The notes: generated by a model from the letters alone, not told the origin. 64,000 nt of DNA from Mycolicibacterium fortuitum subsp. fortuitum (GCF_022179545.1 NZ_AP025518.1:248001-312000); one strand, 5' to 3'; counted from the first letter of the stretch, positions 1 to 8,726 are shown. Program-made: numbers and translations.

Positions 1-986
1 AGCATCTCCTCGGTGATCACGTCATCGAACGGCGCGATCAGCACCCGGGTCTTCGGCGTCACCCGCAAGCCGGCCTGACCCGCGATCCACGCGGCGTCGC
101 GTCCGACCACGTCGGTGTTGAGGTGGCCGTTGGCGAACATATAGGTCCGCAACCGCCGGGCGCCGTCCTCGTCGAGGATGTGTGCTCCGGCACGGGTCAG
201 CGCCGAGCGCAGCTTGTCGGCGACGGCGTCTTCCACGATCAGCACCGACTCGTTGGTGCACAGCACCGAGTTGTCGAAGGCCTTGCTGTCCACGATCCGC
301 TTGGCCGCGGCGTTGATGTCCGCGCTGGCGTCGACGAACACCGGGACGTTGCCCGGGCCGACGCCGAGTGCCGGGTTGCCCGACGAGTACGCGGCACGCA
401 CGACGCCGGTGCCGCCGGTGGCGACGATGACGTCGGTGCGTTCGTCGGCCATCAGCGCCTGCACCAGCGGGATCGACGGCTCGTCGATGACCTGCACGAT
501 GCCGTCCGGGGCGCCGGCCGCCACGGCCGCATCGGCGAGCACGCGGGCGGCATCGGCCGAGCACTGCTTGGCCCGCGGATGCGGCGCGACGAGGACGGCG
601 TTGCGGGTCATCAGCGCGAGGATGACCTTGAAGTACACCGTGGCAACGGGATTGGTGGTCGGCGTCAATGCCAGTACCACGCCCGCGGGCCTGGGCAGCT
701 CCACGATCTTTCGGGACTCGTCGACTCGCGGCGACACGTAATCGTCTCCGCGGTAGTAGTCGACGATGCCTCGCGAGCAGGCCCGGTTCTTGGTCACCTT
801 GTCGGCCACCACGCCCATGCCGGTCTCGGCGACCGCTTCCGCGGCGAAGCGTTCGGCTTCGGCGTAGCCGGCTTCGGCCACCGCGTTGACGATGGCGGTC
901 ACCGTCGCGGCGTCGTAATCGGCGTAGGCCGCCGCGGCCCAACGGGCCCGCTCCAGCATGTGGCCTGCCTGTGCGGTACTGGTCAT
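1..986 (-). CDS. CoA-acylating-type aldehyde dehydrogenase (partial, C-terminus beyond window)
   Basis: Oxidises an aldehyde, probably to its acyl-CoA, in the cytoplasm. About 328 residues are visible from ATG at 986; the C-terminus lies left of the window. The sequence shows TPTTNPVAT near residue 110, a Gly-rich ATGGTGVVRAAY stretch at 189-200, GVGPGNVPVF at 208-217 and the nucleophile Cys243 in SVLCTNES. This arrangement is typical of the EutE/AdhE/SauS acylating branch rather than classical ALDHs. Its start overlaps the stop of the upstream aminotransferase (ATGA), so the two are probably translationally coupled. The pairing suggests removal of an amine (or phospho-lyase chemistry) from a small molecule followed by acyl-CoA formation, for example acetaldehyde or sulfoacetaldehyde. 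The substrate cannot be read from the sequence. Confidence 0.85.
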   Translation of the reverse strand, partial: MTSTAQAGHMLERARWAAAAYADYDAATVTAIVNAVAEAGYAEAERFAAEAVAETGMGVVADKVTKNRACSRGIVDYYRGDDYVSPRVDESRKIVELPRPAGVVLALTPTTNPVATVYFKVILALMTRNAVLVAPHPRAKQCSADAARVLADAAVAAGAPDGIVQVIDEPSIPLVQALMADERTDVIVATGGTGVVRAAYSSGNPALGVGPGNVPVFVDASADINAAAKRIVDSKAFDNSVLCTNESVLIVEDAVADKLRSALTRAGAHILDEDGARRLRTYMFANGHLNTDVVGRDAAWIAGQAGLRVTPKTRVLIAPFDDVITEEM

Positions 987-2263
987 GACGCCTTACGTCC
1001 TCTCACGACGGTCTCTGCCCTGGCCACCGCGACGGCGAGGCGGTCCAGGACGTCCTCGCAGAGCTCGCGCGAGAGCAGCAGACCCGGTTTGAATTGCAGG
1101 ACACGGGGATCCAGTGTCGAGAAGATCGCCCACACTCCGTTCTCGTAGAGTTCCCGCATCACGAACTTGGCCCCTTCGGGGTGATCGAACTCCAGGCCGA
1201 TCACCACGCCGTTCTGACGGATACCGACGAACCAGTCCGGATGGTCGGCCTGGATGCGCTGCAGCCCGTGGTCGAAGATGTCGGCGATGTAGTGCACCAT
1301 CGAGCGCACCTCGGGCCGGGTCGAGATCTCGAGCGTCTTCAGCGCGGCCACACAGCCGAGCTCGGCGCCGCCGAACGTGGAGATGTGGCCGAAGCCGTCC
1401 TCGTCGAGCCACTTCGCGGCGCGATCGCTGAGCAGGGCCGCGGTGATCGGGTACATGCCCCCGGACAGGCCTTTGCCCGTCACCAGGATGTCCGGCTCGA
1501 TGCCGTGTTTGGTGATGCACCACAGTTCGCCGGTGCGCATCAGCCCGGTCTGCACCTCGTCGGCGATGTAGAGGGTCCCGTGCTTTTCGGTGAGTGCCTT
1601 GACGGCTTCCAGATAACCCGGTGCGGGAAGGGGGAATCCGTAGGTGGCGGGAATGGTTTCCATGATCACCGCGGCGACATCGCCGGGGGCCAGTACCCGC
1701 TCCATCGCCTCGACGTCGTTGAACGGTACCTGGAGGAACTCGTCGGGCTGATCGGCCAGGAAGAACTTGGCGAACCGGTCGTCACCGGTGGCCACGGCGA
1801 GGCCGGTGTGCCCGTGATAGGCCTTGACGATCGAGACGATCTTGCGGCGTTTGGTGGCGTGCCGTGCGCTCTTGAGTGCGATGTCGATCGCCTCGCCACC
1901 TCCGGACCCGTACGCCACCTTGGTGATCGAGGCCGGGGCGGTCTCGACCAGTCGTTGGGCCAGCGCGGTGCGGGCCACCGAGGGGAAGTGGTGGTTGCCG
2001 ACGTCGAAATGCGTCATGCCCTCGGTAATCGCCTGCATCACTTCGGGATTGCGGTGTCCGAGGTTGTAGGTGCCACCGTTGAGGTGTAGATCGATCAGGC
2101 GGCGACCGCCCATATCCCACAGGAAATATCCCTCGCGGCGGTCGATCACCAGATCGACACCGGTATCAGTCCAGAACTGCGTCTTGTCTGGATTCCAGAA
2201 CGTCTTCGCCTTGTCCAGCACTTCGGCTTTGGACTCGAACGTGAACGTGCCGTAGTCGTACAT
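983..2263 (-). CDS. class III PLP-dependent aminotransferase family protein
   Basis: PLP fold-type I enzyme of the class III (omega/4-aminobutyrate-type) aminotransferase family, 426 aa, full length for the family. ADEVQTG (Asp235, pyridine nitrogen) and Lys264 in VTGKGLSGG (Schiff base) are present, as is the phosphate-binding GSGGGEA at 119-125. It would convert a terminal amine to an aldehyde or, as in the phosphoethanolamine phospho-lyase branch, eliminate phosphate and ammonia. The following gene, overlapped by ATGA, encodes an acylating aldehyde dehydrogenase that could take the aldehyde. A divergent APC permease could import the amine. Taurine, ethanolamine derivatives or beta-amino compounds are possible substrates; this is inference. 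Confidence 0.9.
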   Translation of the reverse strand: MYDYGTFTFESKAEVLDKAKTFWNPDKTQFWTDTGVDLVIDRREGYFLWDMGGRRLIDLHLNGGTYNLGHRNPEVMQAITEGMTHFDVGNHHFPSVARTALAQRLVETAPASITKVAYGSGGGEAIDIALKSARHATKRRKIVSIVKAYHGHTGLAVATGDDRFAKFFLADQPDEFLQVPFNDVEAMERVLAPGDVAAVIMETIPATYGFPLPAPGYLEAVKALTEKHGTLYIADEVQTGLMRTGELWCITKHGIEPDILVTGKGLSGGMYPITAALLSDRAAKWLDEDGFGHISTFGGAELGCVAALKTLEISTRPEVRSMVHYIADIFDHGLQRIQADHPDWFVGIRQNGVVIGLEFDHPEGAKFVMRELYENGVWAIFSTLDPRVLQFKPGLLLSRELCEDVLDRLAVAVARAETVVRGRKAS

Positions 2264-2315
2264 GCGGCTCCCTCTTGAGCTACTCGGTAGCTGTGATGGG
2301 ACTCACCGTAAACGG

Positions 2316-2343
2316 TTGCAACCATTTATGTCAATGGTTGCAA
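2316..2343. promoter_or_regulatory. perfect 11-bp inverted repeat, probable operator
   Basis: TTGCAACCATT (2316-2326) and AATGGTTGCAA (2333-2343) form a perfect inverted repeat around a 6-bp spacer. It lies in the 184-bp divergent region between the aminotransferase and permease genes. Its shape fits a dimeric repressor site. No regulator gene is adjacent within the window. Confidence 0.6.
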
Positions 2344-2393
2344 GTAGTGCTTGCCAATCGGTTTTGGTAGTGCCAATATACGTAGGTCTCGGA

Positions 2394-2409
2394 TGTGGTC
2401 CAGACCACA
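2394..2409. promoter_or_regulatory. GntR/FCD-like palindrome upstream of the permease
   Basis: TGTGGTC-CA-GACCACA is a perfect 16-bp palindrome ending 38 bp before the permease start. Its TGGTCnnGACCA core resembles sites of FCD-subfamily GntR regulators such as LldR. The permease ribosome binding site GGAAGG follows at 2431-2436. Confidence 0.5.
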
Positions 2410-2447
2410 GAGCAGACCTCACTGTTACCTGGAAGGTACCCCGATAG

Positions 2448-3983
2448 ATGACTGATCAAGCTGTCGCCGGGCATGAAGACACAGCTCACGACGTACAGAG
2501 ACTGAAACGCAACGCCGTCGGCACCGTCGGCGTCATCTTCATGGCGGTAGCCACCGCCGCACCGATCACGGCAATGGTCGGCAACGTTCCCATCGCCGTA
2601 GGTTTCGGAAATGGTTCGCATGCTCCGGCCGGCTATATCGTCGCGACCATTGTTCTCGGCCTCTTCGCGGTGGGTTACGCGACCATGGCCAAGCACATCA
2701 CCACCACCGGCGCCTTCTACGGCTATATCTCCCACGGACTCGGCCGCATCGTCGGGATGGCCAGCGGCGGCCTGATCACCATGGCCTATGTGGTGTTCGA
2801 GGCTTCACTCATCGGGATCTTCTCGTTCTTCTTCCAGAACTTCATGCAGTCCCAACTGGGTATCCACATCCACTGGGTGATCCCGGCGCTGCTGATGCTC
2901 GTGACCAACGCGGTGCTGACCTACTTCGACGTGAACCTGACCGCCAAGGTGCTCGGGGTGTTCCTGGTGACCGAGATCGTCATGCTGGCTCTCGGTGCGT
3001 TGGCGGTGCTGGTCAAGGGCGGCGGCCCGCAGGGTTTCGCGGTCGCCGAGACCATCAATCCCATCGGCGCGTTCGCCCCGGCGGCCGGAATCGCCGGCGC
3101 CAGTGCCGGATTGGGGCTGTTCTTCGCGTTCTGGTCGTGGGTCGGTTTCGAGTCGACGGCGATGTACGGCGAAGAGTCGCGTAACCCGAAGAAGATCATC
3201 CCCAGGGCGACGATGCTGAGTGTCGTCGGTGTCGGTCTGTTCTACGTGTTCGTGTCCTGGATGGCGATCGCCGGCACCGGACCGCAGCGTGCCGTGGAGC
3301 TCGCGCAGGATTCGGCCACGTCCTCGGAGATCTTCTTCGGCCCGGTGCGCGCCACCTACGGGGAATGGGCGATCACGATGTTCAACATCCTGCTGGTCAC
3401 CGGTTCGTTCGCCTGCGGCATGGCGTTCCACAACTGTGCCTCCCGCTACCTGTATGCGCTGGGCCGTGAAGGTTTGTCGGCCGGTCTACAGAAGACTCTC
3501 GGCGCAACACATCCCACGCACGGATCGCCCTACATCGCTTCGTTCGTGCAGAGCGGGATCGCCCTGGTGATCATCTTGGCCTTCCTGTTCGCCGGGATGG
3601 ATCCGTACGTGCACATGTACACGCTGCTGGCCATCCTCGGCACCATGGCGATCCTGATCGTGCAGTCGCTGTGTGCCTTCTCGGTGATCAGCTACTTCCA
3701 CATCCGCAAGAACCACCCGGTGTCCAAGCACTGGTTCAAGACACTGATCGCTCCCGGCCTCGGTGGGATCGGCATGCTCTACGTCGTCTACCTGCTGTGG
3801 GAACACAAGGACACAGCGGCGGGCACGGCATCCGGCACCCTGCTGTTCAAGCTGACCCCGTGGATCGTGGTGGGCATCTTCGTCCTGGGTGCGGGCATGG
3901 CCACCTACTTCAAGCTGCGCGATCCGCGCCGCTATGAATTGATCGGTCGGATCGTGTTCGAGGACAACGTTGTTCGCGACTGA
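2448..3983 (+). CDS. APC-superfamily amino acid/amine permease
   Basis: Integral membrane transporter of 511 aa with about 12 hydrophobic segments, typical of the amino acid-polyamine-organocation (APC) superfamily. The N-terminal segment near residues 25-50 (GVIFMAVATAAPITAM) is the usual APC helix 1 with a broken centre, and FESTAMYGEESRNPKK near 230-245 is a characteristic mid-protein motif. ATG 2448 follows GGAAGG by 11 bp. It diverges from the aminotransferase/aldehyde dehydrogenase pair and probably imports their substrate. The exact substrate (amino acid, ethanolamine-like amine or other) is not determined. Confidence 0.9.
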   Translation: MTDQAVAGHEDTAHDVQRLKRNAVGTVGVIFMAVATAAPITAMVGNVPIAVGFGNGSHAPAGYIVATIVLGLFAVGYATMAKHITTTGAFYGYISHGLGRIVGMASGGLITMAYVVFEASLIGIFSFFFQNFMQSQLGIHIHWVIPALLMLVTNAVLTYFDVNLTAKVLGVFLVTEIVMLALGALAVLVKGGGPQGFAVAETINPIGAFAPAAGIAGASAGLGLFFAFWSWVGFESTAMYGEESRNPKKIIPRATMLSVVGVGLFYVFVSWMAIAGTGPQRAVELAQDSATSSEIFFGPVRATYGEWAITMFNILLVTGSFACGMAFHNCASRYLYALGREGLSAGLQKTLGATHPTHGSPYIASFVQSGIALVIILAFLFAGMDPYVHMYTLLAILGTMAILIVQSLCAFSVISYFHIRKNHPVSKHWFKTLIAPGLGGIGMLYVVYLLWEHKDTAAGTASGTLLFKLTPWIVVGIFVLGAGMATYFKLRDPRRYELIGRIVFEDNVVRD

Positions 3984-4016
3984 GGTATCCGACCCGAAGA
4001 CCGATCAGGCCGGTAG

Positions 4017-4262
4017 ATGGACTCATTCGAACGGGTCCTGCTGAACTTCGTCCTCGCGTGGGCTCCCTACGGGGGTCCGCGCGAGGACGACGTCTGGCTC
4101 GAGTTCGGTATGACCGCCGAGCAGTTGTGTGTTCGGTTCGCCAGGATCGTGTCCGGTCAGCTGCCCCGGGCCAGGTCCCTTTCGGCCGCCGACCGCTGTC
4201 TGTTGGAGCGGGCCTGCCGGTACCTGCGGCACCAGCGTGAATCAGCCAAACGCCGCGCGTAG
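4017..4262 (+). CDS. small hypothetical protein (81 aa)
   Basis: A soluble, mostly helical small protein with good third-position GC bias and an intact frame 33 bp after the permease stop. It is acidic in the middle (PREDDVW) and basic at the end (RESAKRRA). I do not recognise a family with confidence; the pattern F-x-R-x-L-L ending in Arg-rich sequence recalls small actinobacterial DUF proteins. Its last 21 bases overlap the convergent esterase gene. A function is not assigned. Confidence 0.5.
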   Translation: MDSFERVLLNFVLAWAPYGGPREDDVWLEFGMTAEQLCVRFARIVSGQLPRARSLSAADRCLLERACRYLRHQRESAKRRA

Positions 4263-5144
4263 CCGCGCACACTGGCTGGCCATGAACGCCTGGGCCACCG
4301 GTGTTTTGGCGGCGATCTGGTCAAAGCCGTGAAACGCCCCGTACACCTCTTCCACCTGGCAGTCGACTCCTGCGGCACGCAGGCGCTCGGCGTAGGCCAT
4401 GTCCTCATCATGGAACAGGTCCAGCGTGCCCACGCCGATCCAGGTGGGTGGCAGGCCGGCCAGATCTTCCCGACGCCCCGGCACGGCCACCGCCGGATCT
4501 GCTCCCCTCAGGTATGCCGACCAGCCGAACTTGTTGCTGCCCTGCGTCCACAGCCGGTGGCCGGGATTCTCCAACTCCGGGCCGACCGAGCGGTCGTCGA
4601 GCATCGGGTAGACGAGTATCTGGGCGGCCAGCTGTATCTCGCCGCGGTCGCGGGCGAGCAGGGCCAGGGAGGCGGCCAATCCGCCGCCCGCGCTGGCACC
4701 GGCGACGGCCACCCGTGACGGGTCGACCGCGGGCAGCTTCGTCAGCCATTTCAGCGCCTCATAGCAGTCCTCCAGCCCGGCGGGATAGGGATTCTGCGGC
4801 GCCAACCGGTACTTGACCGCGGCCACCGTGGCGCCGAGTTCCCTGGCGAAGCGCCGGCACAGGGCGTCGTCCTGCGCGGGGCTGCCCAGCACGTAACCGC
4901 CGCCGTGGATCCACAGCAGGGCCGGCGTCGGTTCGGTGACTCCGGTCGGCCGGAACAGGCGCACCCCGACACCGGAGCTCAGCGTGAGCACCTCGACATC
5001 ATCGGGCGTCTGCCGGTTCTGCAAGGCGGTCAGCCGCTGCAGCAGTGGCAGAGAACGCCTGGTCACCAGCTTGCGGGGGATGAAGCGGGCGATGCGTTCC
5101 AGGTCGGGATGGAACGTAGGCCGGGCGGCTGTGCTTGAAGTCAC
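4242..5144 (-). CDS. lipW: alpha/beta hydrolase, hormone-sensitive-lipase family (LipW-like)
   Basis: Carboxylesterase/lipase of bacterial family IV, 300 aa from GTG 5144. HGGG (80-83, oxyanion hole) and the nucleophile Ser151 in GASAGG are present; the acid and His lie in the C-terminal third (GTLDLF and AFHGFD). Length and N-terminal pattern fit M. tuberculosis LipW (Rv0217c), which also lies near lipC, so the symbol is tentative. The frame stays open upstream to 5582, but that extension runs into the IS30 element with low-complexity Ser/Thr/Pro-rich sequence and is not coding. The insertion 107 bp upstream of the start may have changed its expression. Confidence 0.85.
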   Translation of the reverse strand: MTSSTAARPTFHPDLERIARFIPRKLVTRRSLPLLQRLTALQNRQTPDDVEVLTLSSGVGVRLFRPTGVTEPTPALLWIHGGGYVLGSPAQDDALCRRFARELGATVAAVKYRLAPQNPYPAGLEDCYEALKWLTKLPAVDPSRVAVAGASAGGGLAASLALLARDRGEIQLAAQILVYPMLDDRSVGPELENPGHRLWTQGSNKFGWSAYLRGADPAVAVPGRREDLAGLPPTWIGVGTLDLFHDEDMAYAERLRAAGVDCQVEEVYGAFHGFDQIAAKTPVAQAFMASQCARLRAAFG

Positions 5145-5251
5145 AATTACCGTTCTACCGCGCGCTCTCGGCGCCGTGTCAAGCAGGCCCTCCGTCCTCC
5201 ACGCGCGCCGCTTTCCACGCCAGGGCCGCGCATCGCGTCTCAAAGTCAAGT

Positions 5252-5270
5252 GGTTAGCGCAACATCGGCT
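5252..5270. repeat. IS30 left terminal inverted repeat
   Basis: This 19-bp end pairs with the reverse complement of 6467-6485 at 14 of 19 bases. The transposase stop codon (5269-5271) lies at its inner edge. Confidence 0.7.
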
Positions 5271-6450
5271 ATGCGGCTTGGTTGATGAGGGCGGCGAGGC
5301 GTTGGGCGGGGGTGTCGTAGTCCAGGGTGGGCCGGGGTCGGGTGTTGAGCTTGTCCTGGACGGATTTGAGGTCGGCCTTGGTGTAGCGGCTGAGGTCGGT
5401 GCCTTTTTCGAACCAGAACCGCAGCAGCCTGTTGGTGTTCTCGTTGCTGCCCCGCTGCCAGGGTGAATGTGGATCGCAGAAGTAGACCGGAGCCTGCAGG
5501 GCCATGCTGATGTCACACCAGCCGGCCATCTCCGAGCCGCGATCCCAGGTGAGGCTGCGCCGCAGATGCGCCGGTAACTCATTCATCGCCGCGATCATCG
5601 CCTTGGCCACCGAATCCGCGGTGTGATCGTTGGGCAGGTGCAACAAGATGGTGAATCGGGTGCTGCGCTCGACCAGGGTCCCGATCGCACTGCCCGAGGC
5701 GGTGCCCACGATCAGATCTCCTTCCCAGTGCCCGGGCACGGCACGGTCCTCAACCGTGGCGGGGCGCTGGCTGATGGTGATCACGTCACTAAATGTGCCG
5801 CGGCGCTCGCTGCCACGGGGTTTACGGGCGGTGCGTTTGGTCGACAGGCACTTGTTCAGATCGGCGCGCAGCTGGCCACGGCCTTGCACGTAGAGGCACT
5901 TGTAGATGGTTTCGTGGCTCACCCGACCCAGCCTGTCATCAGGGTGAGCGCGGGCCAACATGTCAGCGATCAGCTTCGGGCTCCACCCATCGTCCATCCA
6001 CCCTTCGATGGCCGCGCACAATCCGGTGTTGTTGAGCTTGAACGCTTTGGGCCGCTTGGCTTTCTGACAGGCTCGGGCATGGGCCATCCCGGCGTGATAG
6101 TCCCCGTCGGCGTTGCGGTTACGTTGCACTTCGCGCCAGATGACGGTGCGGTCGCGGCCCAATTGCTGCCCGATCTGGGCGTGGCTGAGACCGCGATCCA
6201 GGCCCCGCATAATCGTCACGCGTTCGTCGTAGCTGATCCGGTGGCCCGGGCCGCCCTCGCGGGTCCGCTCTCCCGGGCAGGCGATACCGCGAGTGCCCTT
6301 GCTTCCTTTGAGCAGAGTCATGCCGCCAGCCTGATACCACCAGTACCGTCCAGCACCGTTGGACACACCGATCCGACGCTCGGCATCACGCATCGCGACA
6401 CCGTCACACACCAGGTCAAACAACACCCGACGCATCGAACGATCAAACAC
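5269..6450 (-). CDS. IS30-family transposase
   Basis: DDE transposase of 393 aa that cuts and joins the element's ends. The N-terminal half carries two DNA-binding segments, including RISYDERVTI followed by an HTH with IGQQLGRDRTVI, characteristic of IS30 proteins. The catalytic core shows GHWEGDLIVG (first Asp), TWDRGSEM (second Asp) and PWQRGSNENTNRLLR (Glu), in the usual IS30 order. The frame is intact, so the element is probably still active. It is read in the same direction as the flanking genes. Confidence 0.95.
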   Translation of the reverse strand: MFDRSMRRVLFDLVCDGVAMRDAERRIGVSNGAGRYWWYQAGGMTLLKGSKGTRGIACPGERTREGGPGHRISYDERVTIMRGLDRGLSHAQIGQQLGRDRTVIWREVQRNRNADGDYHAGMAHARACQKAKRPKAFKLNNTGLCAAIEGWMDDGWSPKLIADMLARAHPDDRLGRVSHETIYKCLYVQGRGQLRADLNKCLSTKRTARKPRGSERRGTFSDVITISQRPATVEDRAVPGHWEGDLIVGTASGSAIGTLVERSTRFTILLHLPNDHTADSVAKAMIAAMNELPAHLRRSLTWDRGSEMAGWCDISMALQAPVYFCDPHSPWQRGSNENTNRLLRFWFEKGTDLSRYTKADLKSVQDKLNTRPRPTLDYDTPAQRLAALINQAA

Positions 6451-6466
6451 CGCAACCTCCCAAACC

Positions 6467-6485
6467 AGTGGATGTTGCAGTGACC
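6467..6485. repeat. IS30 right terminal inverted repeat
   Basis: AGTGGATGTTGCAGTGACC lies immediately upstream of the transposase gene. It is the counterpart of the repeat at 5252-5270 and is followed by the duplicated GT. Confidence 0.7.
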
Positions 6486-6548
6486 GTATGAATCCGCCCG
6501 TGTGGCAGCGACCCGCCTGTAGAAACCGGCGAGTCGGGCGAAAGGCCG

Positions 6549-8711
6549 CTACTTCAACAGCGGATCCCGGGGCAGGCCCAGGATGCGCTCGGCGATGGTG
6601 TTGCGGGTGATCTCCGAGGTACCGCCGGCGATCGTCATGGCCCGGTTGCCGAGGTAGGCCCGGGTCAGCTTCGGGGTCGCACCGGTCACCCCGGCCGAGC
6701 CGACCAGATCCATTCCCAGTTCGGTCAGATGCTGGGAATGTTCGGCCACCAGCAGCTTGGTGACGTTGCCCTCGGGGCCCGGCTCGGTTCCGGCGATGGC
6801 CCGGCTGACCCGGCGCAGATTCAGCAGCGGCAGCGTGTGGCCGACGGCGATCACCTCACCGGCCCGGCGCACGTACCGCGCCCCATCGGGATCGGCGTCG
6901 ATCAACGCCACCAGCTCGTCGGCGTCGAACCCGGTCGGGGCCGCCGAGCCGCCGCCGATCGAGATGCGCTCATTGCCCAGGGTGGCCCGGGCGACCAGCC
7001 AGCCCTTGTTCACATCACCCACGACATCGGCGTCGGGGACGAACACATCGTCGAAGAACACCTCGTTGAAGTGAGTGTCACCGGTCAGTCCACGCAGCGG
7101 ATTCACCGTCACCCCAGGGGCTTTCATGTCGATCGCCATCATGGTGACCCCGGCGTGCTTGGGGGCGTCAGGATCGGTGCGCACGGTGGCCAAGCCCCAC
7201 TGGCAGTGCTGGGCCAGGCTGGTCCACACCTTCTGACCGGTGACCCGCCAGCCGCCGTCGACCTTCTTGGCCGCGGTACGCACGGCCGCCGCGTCCGAAC
7301 CTGCCCCCGGCTCGGAGAACAGCTGGCACCACATCACCTGCCCCCGCAGAACGGGTTCGACCCACCGCTCGCGCTGATCGTCGGTGCCGGCCTGGGCGAT
7401 GGTCAGGGTCACCCAGCCGGTGATGCCCATGTCGGCGCGTTCGATGTCGGCAAATTCTTCCTCGATCACCAACTGCTCCAACACATCTGCGGCCCGGCCG
7501 TACGGCTTGGGCCAGTGCGGCACCAGGTAGCCCGAATCCACCAGGTAGTCACGGCGCTTGTCCTCGGGTAGGGCCTTGACTGCCGCCGCGGCTTGCCGGG
7601 CGTCCTGCCGGTACTGCTCGGCCTCCTCCGGAAGAGCGAATGACGCCCCGTGCGCCTGCCCGTTGCGTTGCCCGTCGACGACGTCGACCAATGGATCGGC
7701 GCCGTCACCGAGCACCGCGGCCAGGGTCCGGGCCCGTCGTAGGTACAGGTGCGCGTCGTGCTCCCAGGTGAACGCGATGCCGCCGTGCAGCTGGACGTTG
7801 GTCTGGGTGCAGAAGATCTGGGCCCGGATGGCGTGGGCTGCGGCCACCGCGGCGGCGAACCACGCCCCGTCGAGATCGTCGGCGCGGGCGGCGTCCCAGA
7901 CCGCGGCGGTGGTCTGTTCGGCGTCGACGAGCATGTTGGCCGCGTGGTGCTTGACGGCCTGGAAGGTGCCGATGGTGCGGCCGAACTGCTCGCGGACCTT
8001 CGCGTACTCGACCGCCATGTCGAGTGCGGCCCAGGACACGCCGACCGCCTCCGCCGAGCCGAGGATGCGGAACACGGTGCGGGCGGCGCGCGCGCCGCCG
8101 CGCAGGATCCGGCTCTCGTCGACGGCCACCGCGCGGAGGTCGACCGAGCCGATGCTGCGGGTGGCGTCCAGGGAATCCTGTGCGGTGACGGTGATTCCGT
8201 CGGCCGTGGCGTCCAGGATCACGATGTCCTCGCCTGCGGCCAACATGAGTATGTGGGCGTCGGGGGCGCCGAGTACGGCGCGGGCCTGCCCGCCGAGCAG
8301 GCCGTCGGCGCCGATGGTCACCGAGCCGGCCAATCCGAGTGCAGCCACCGTCGTCCCGTCGGCGAGGCCCGGGAGCAGTTCCGCGCGAACGGAATCTGGT
8401 GCAGAGCGGTCGATGACCACTGCGGCCGACACGGTCGGCAGGAACGGCCCGGGGCACAGTTCGCGTCCGGCGACCTCGACGACCACCGCCAGTTCGGATA
8501 GACCGAACCCGGAGCCGCCGTACTCCTCGGACACGGCGAGCCCGTTCCAGCCCAGGCCGGCGCCGGCCGCCCAGATCTTGTCGGGGTAGGTGCCGGCCTT
8601 CTCCAGGGTGGCGCGGGCGGCTGCGCGGCTGCCGAGCCGACTCAGCTGCCCGAGCGCCGCGTCGGCGAGGTCCTGGTGCTCTTCGGTGATGGCCAGCGCA
8701 GACTTAGTCAT
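6549..8711 (-). CDS. fused two-domain acyl-CoA dehydrogenase (FadE34/FadE6-type)
   Basis: FAD-dependent acyl-CoA dehydrogenase of 720 aa, twice the usual 380-400. Residues 1 to about 350 form one ACAD unit (VREQFGRTIGTFQAVKHHAA; QLHGGIAFTWEHDAHLYLRR) and about 370-720 a second (WCQLFSEPGAGSD for FAD/substrate; NERISIGGG; IAGGTSEITRN at the C-terminus). Such fusions correspond to the alpha/beta heterodimeric FadE enzymes used on steroid or bulky acyl-CoAs in mycobacteria. The specific FadE number cannot be decided. A 5-3-5 palindrome (8714-8726) abuts its start in the divergent promoter with lipC. Confidence 0.92.
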   Translation of the reverse strand: MTKSALAITEEHQDLADAALGQLSRLGSRAAARATLEKAGTYPDKIWAAGAGLGWNGLAVSEEYGGSGFGLSELAVVVEVAGRELCPGPFLPTVSAAVVIDRSAPDSVRAELLPGLADGTTVAALGLAGSVTIGADGLLGGQARAVLGAPDAHILMLAAGEDIVILDATADGITVTAQDSLDATRSIGSVDLRAVAVDESRILRGGARAARTVFRILGSAEAVGVSWAALDMAVEYAKVREQFGRTIGTFQAVKHHAANMLVDAEQTTAAVWDAARADDLDGAWFAAAVAAAHAIRAQIFCTQTNVQLHGGIAFTWEHDAHLYLRRARTLAAVLGDGADPLVDVVDGQRNGQAHGASFALPEEAEQYRQDARQAAAAVKALPEDKRRDYLVDSGYLVPHWPKPYGRAADVLEQLVIEEEFADIERADMGITGWVTLTIAQAGTDDQRERWVEPVLRGQVMWCQLFSEPGAGSDAAAVRTAAKKVDGGWRVTGQKVWTSLAQHCQWGLATVRTDPDAPKHAGVTMMAIDMKAPGVTVNPLRGLTGDTHFNEVFFDDVFVPDADVVGDVNKGWLVARATLGNERISIGGGSAAPTGFDADELVALIDADPDGARYVRRAGEVIAVGHTLPLLNLRRVSRAIAGTEPGPEGNVTKLLVAEHSQHLTELGMDLVGSAGVTGATPKLTRAYLGNRAMTIAGGTSEITRNTIAERILGLPRDPLLK

Positions 8712-8713
8712 GC

Positions 8714-8726
8714 TTAGCGAAGCTAA
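8714..8726. promoter_or_regulatory. small palindrome in fadE/lipC divergent promoter
   Basis: TTAGC-GAA-GCTAA is a perfect 5-bp inverted repeat immediately upstream of the acyl-CoA dehydrogenase start. It could be a repressor site, but short palindromes also arise by chance. Confidence 0.35.

Larger units (their letters stand above)
5252..6485 (-). mobile_element. complete IS30-family insertion sequence (about 1234 bp)
   Basis: A single transposase gene lies between imperfect terminal inverted repeats, 5252-5270 and 6467-6485, matching at 14 of 19 positions around a shared GCAACATC block. The bases just outside are GT on both sides (5250-5251 and 6486-6487), consistent with the 2-3 bp target duplication typical of IS30 elements. 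It sits between the codirectional acyl-CoA dehydrogenase and esterase genes without breaking either. Confidence 0.85.

Noticed and set aside
22..942. 306-codon Arg-rich frame on the minus strand at the left edge
   Set aside because: It is a shifted frame within the aldehyde dehydrogenase, which reads cleanly from 986 to the window edge.
5145..5582. N-terminal extension of the LipW-like esterase into the IS30 element
   Set aside because: The residues are Ser/Thr/Pro/Arg-rich shadow sequence of the transposase, and the esterase fold starts after GTG 5144.
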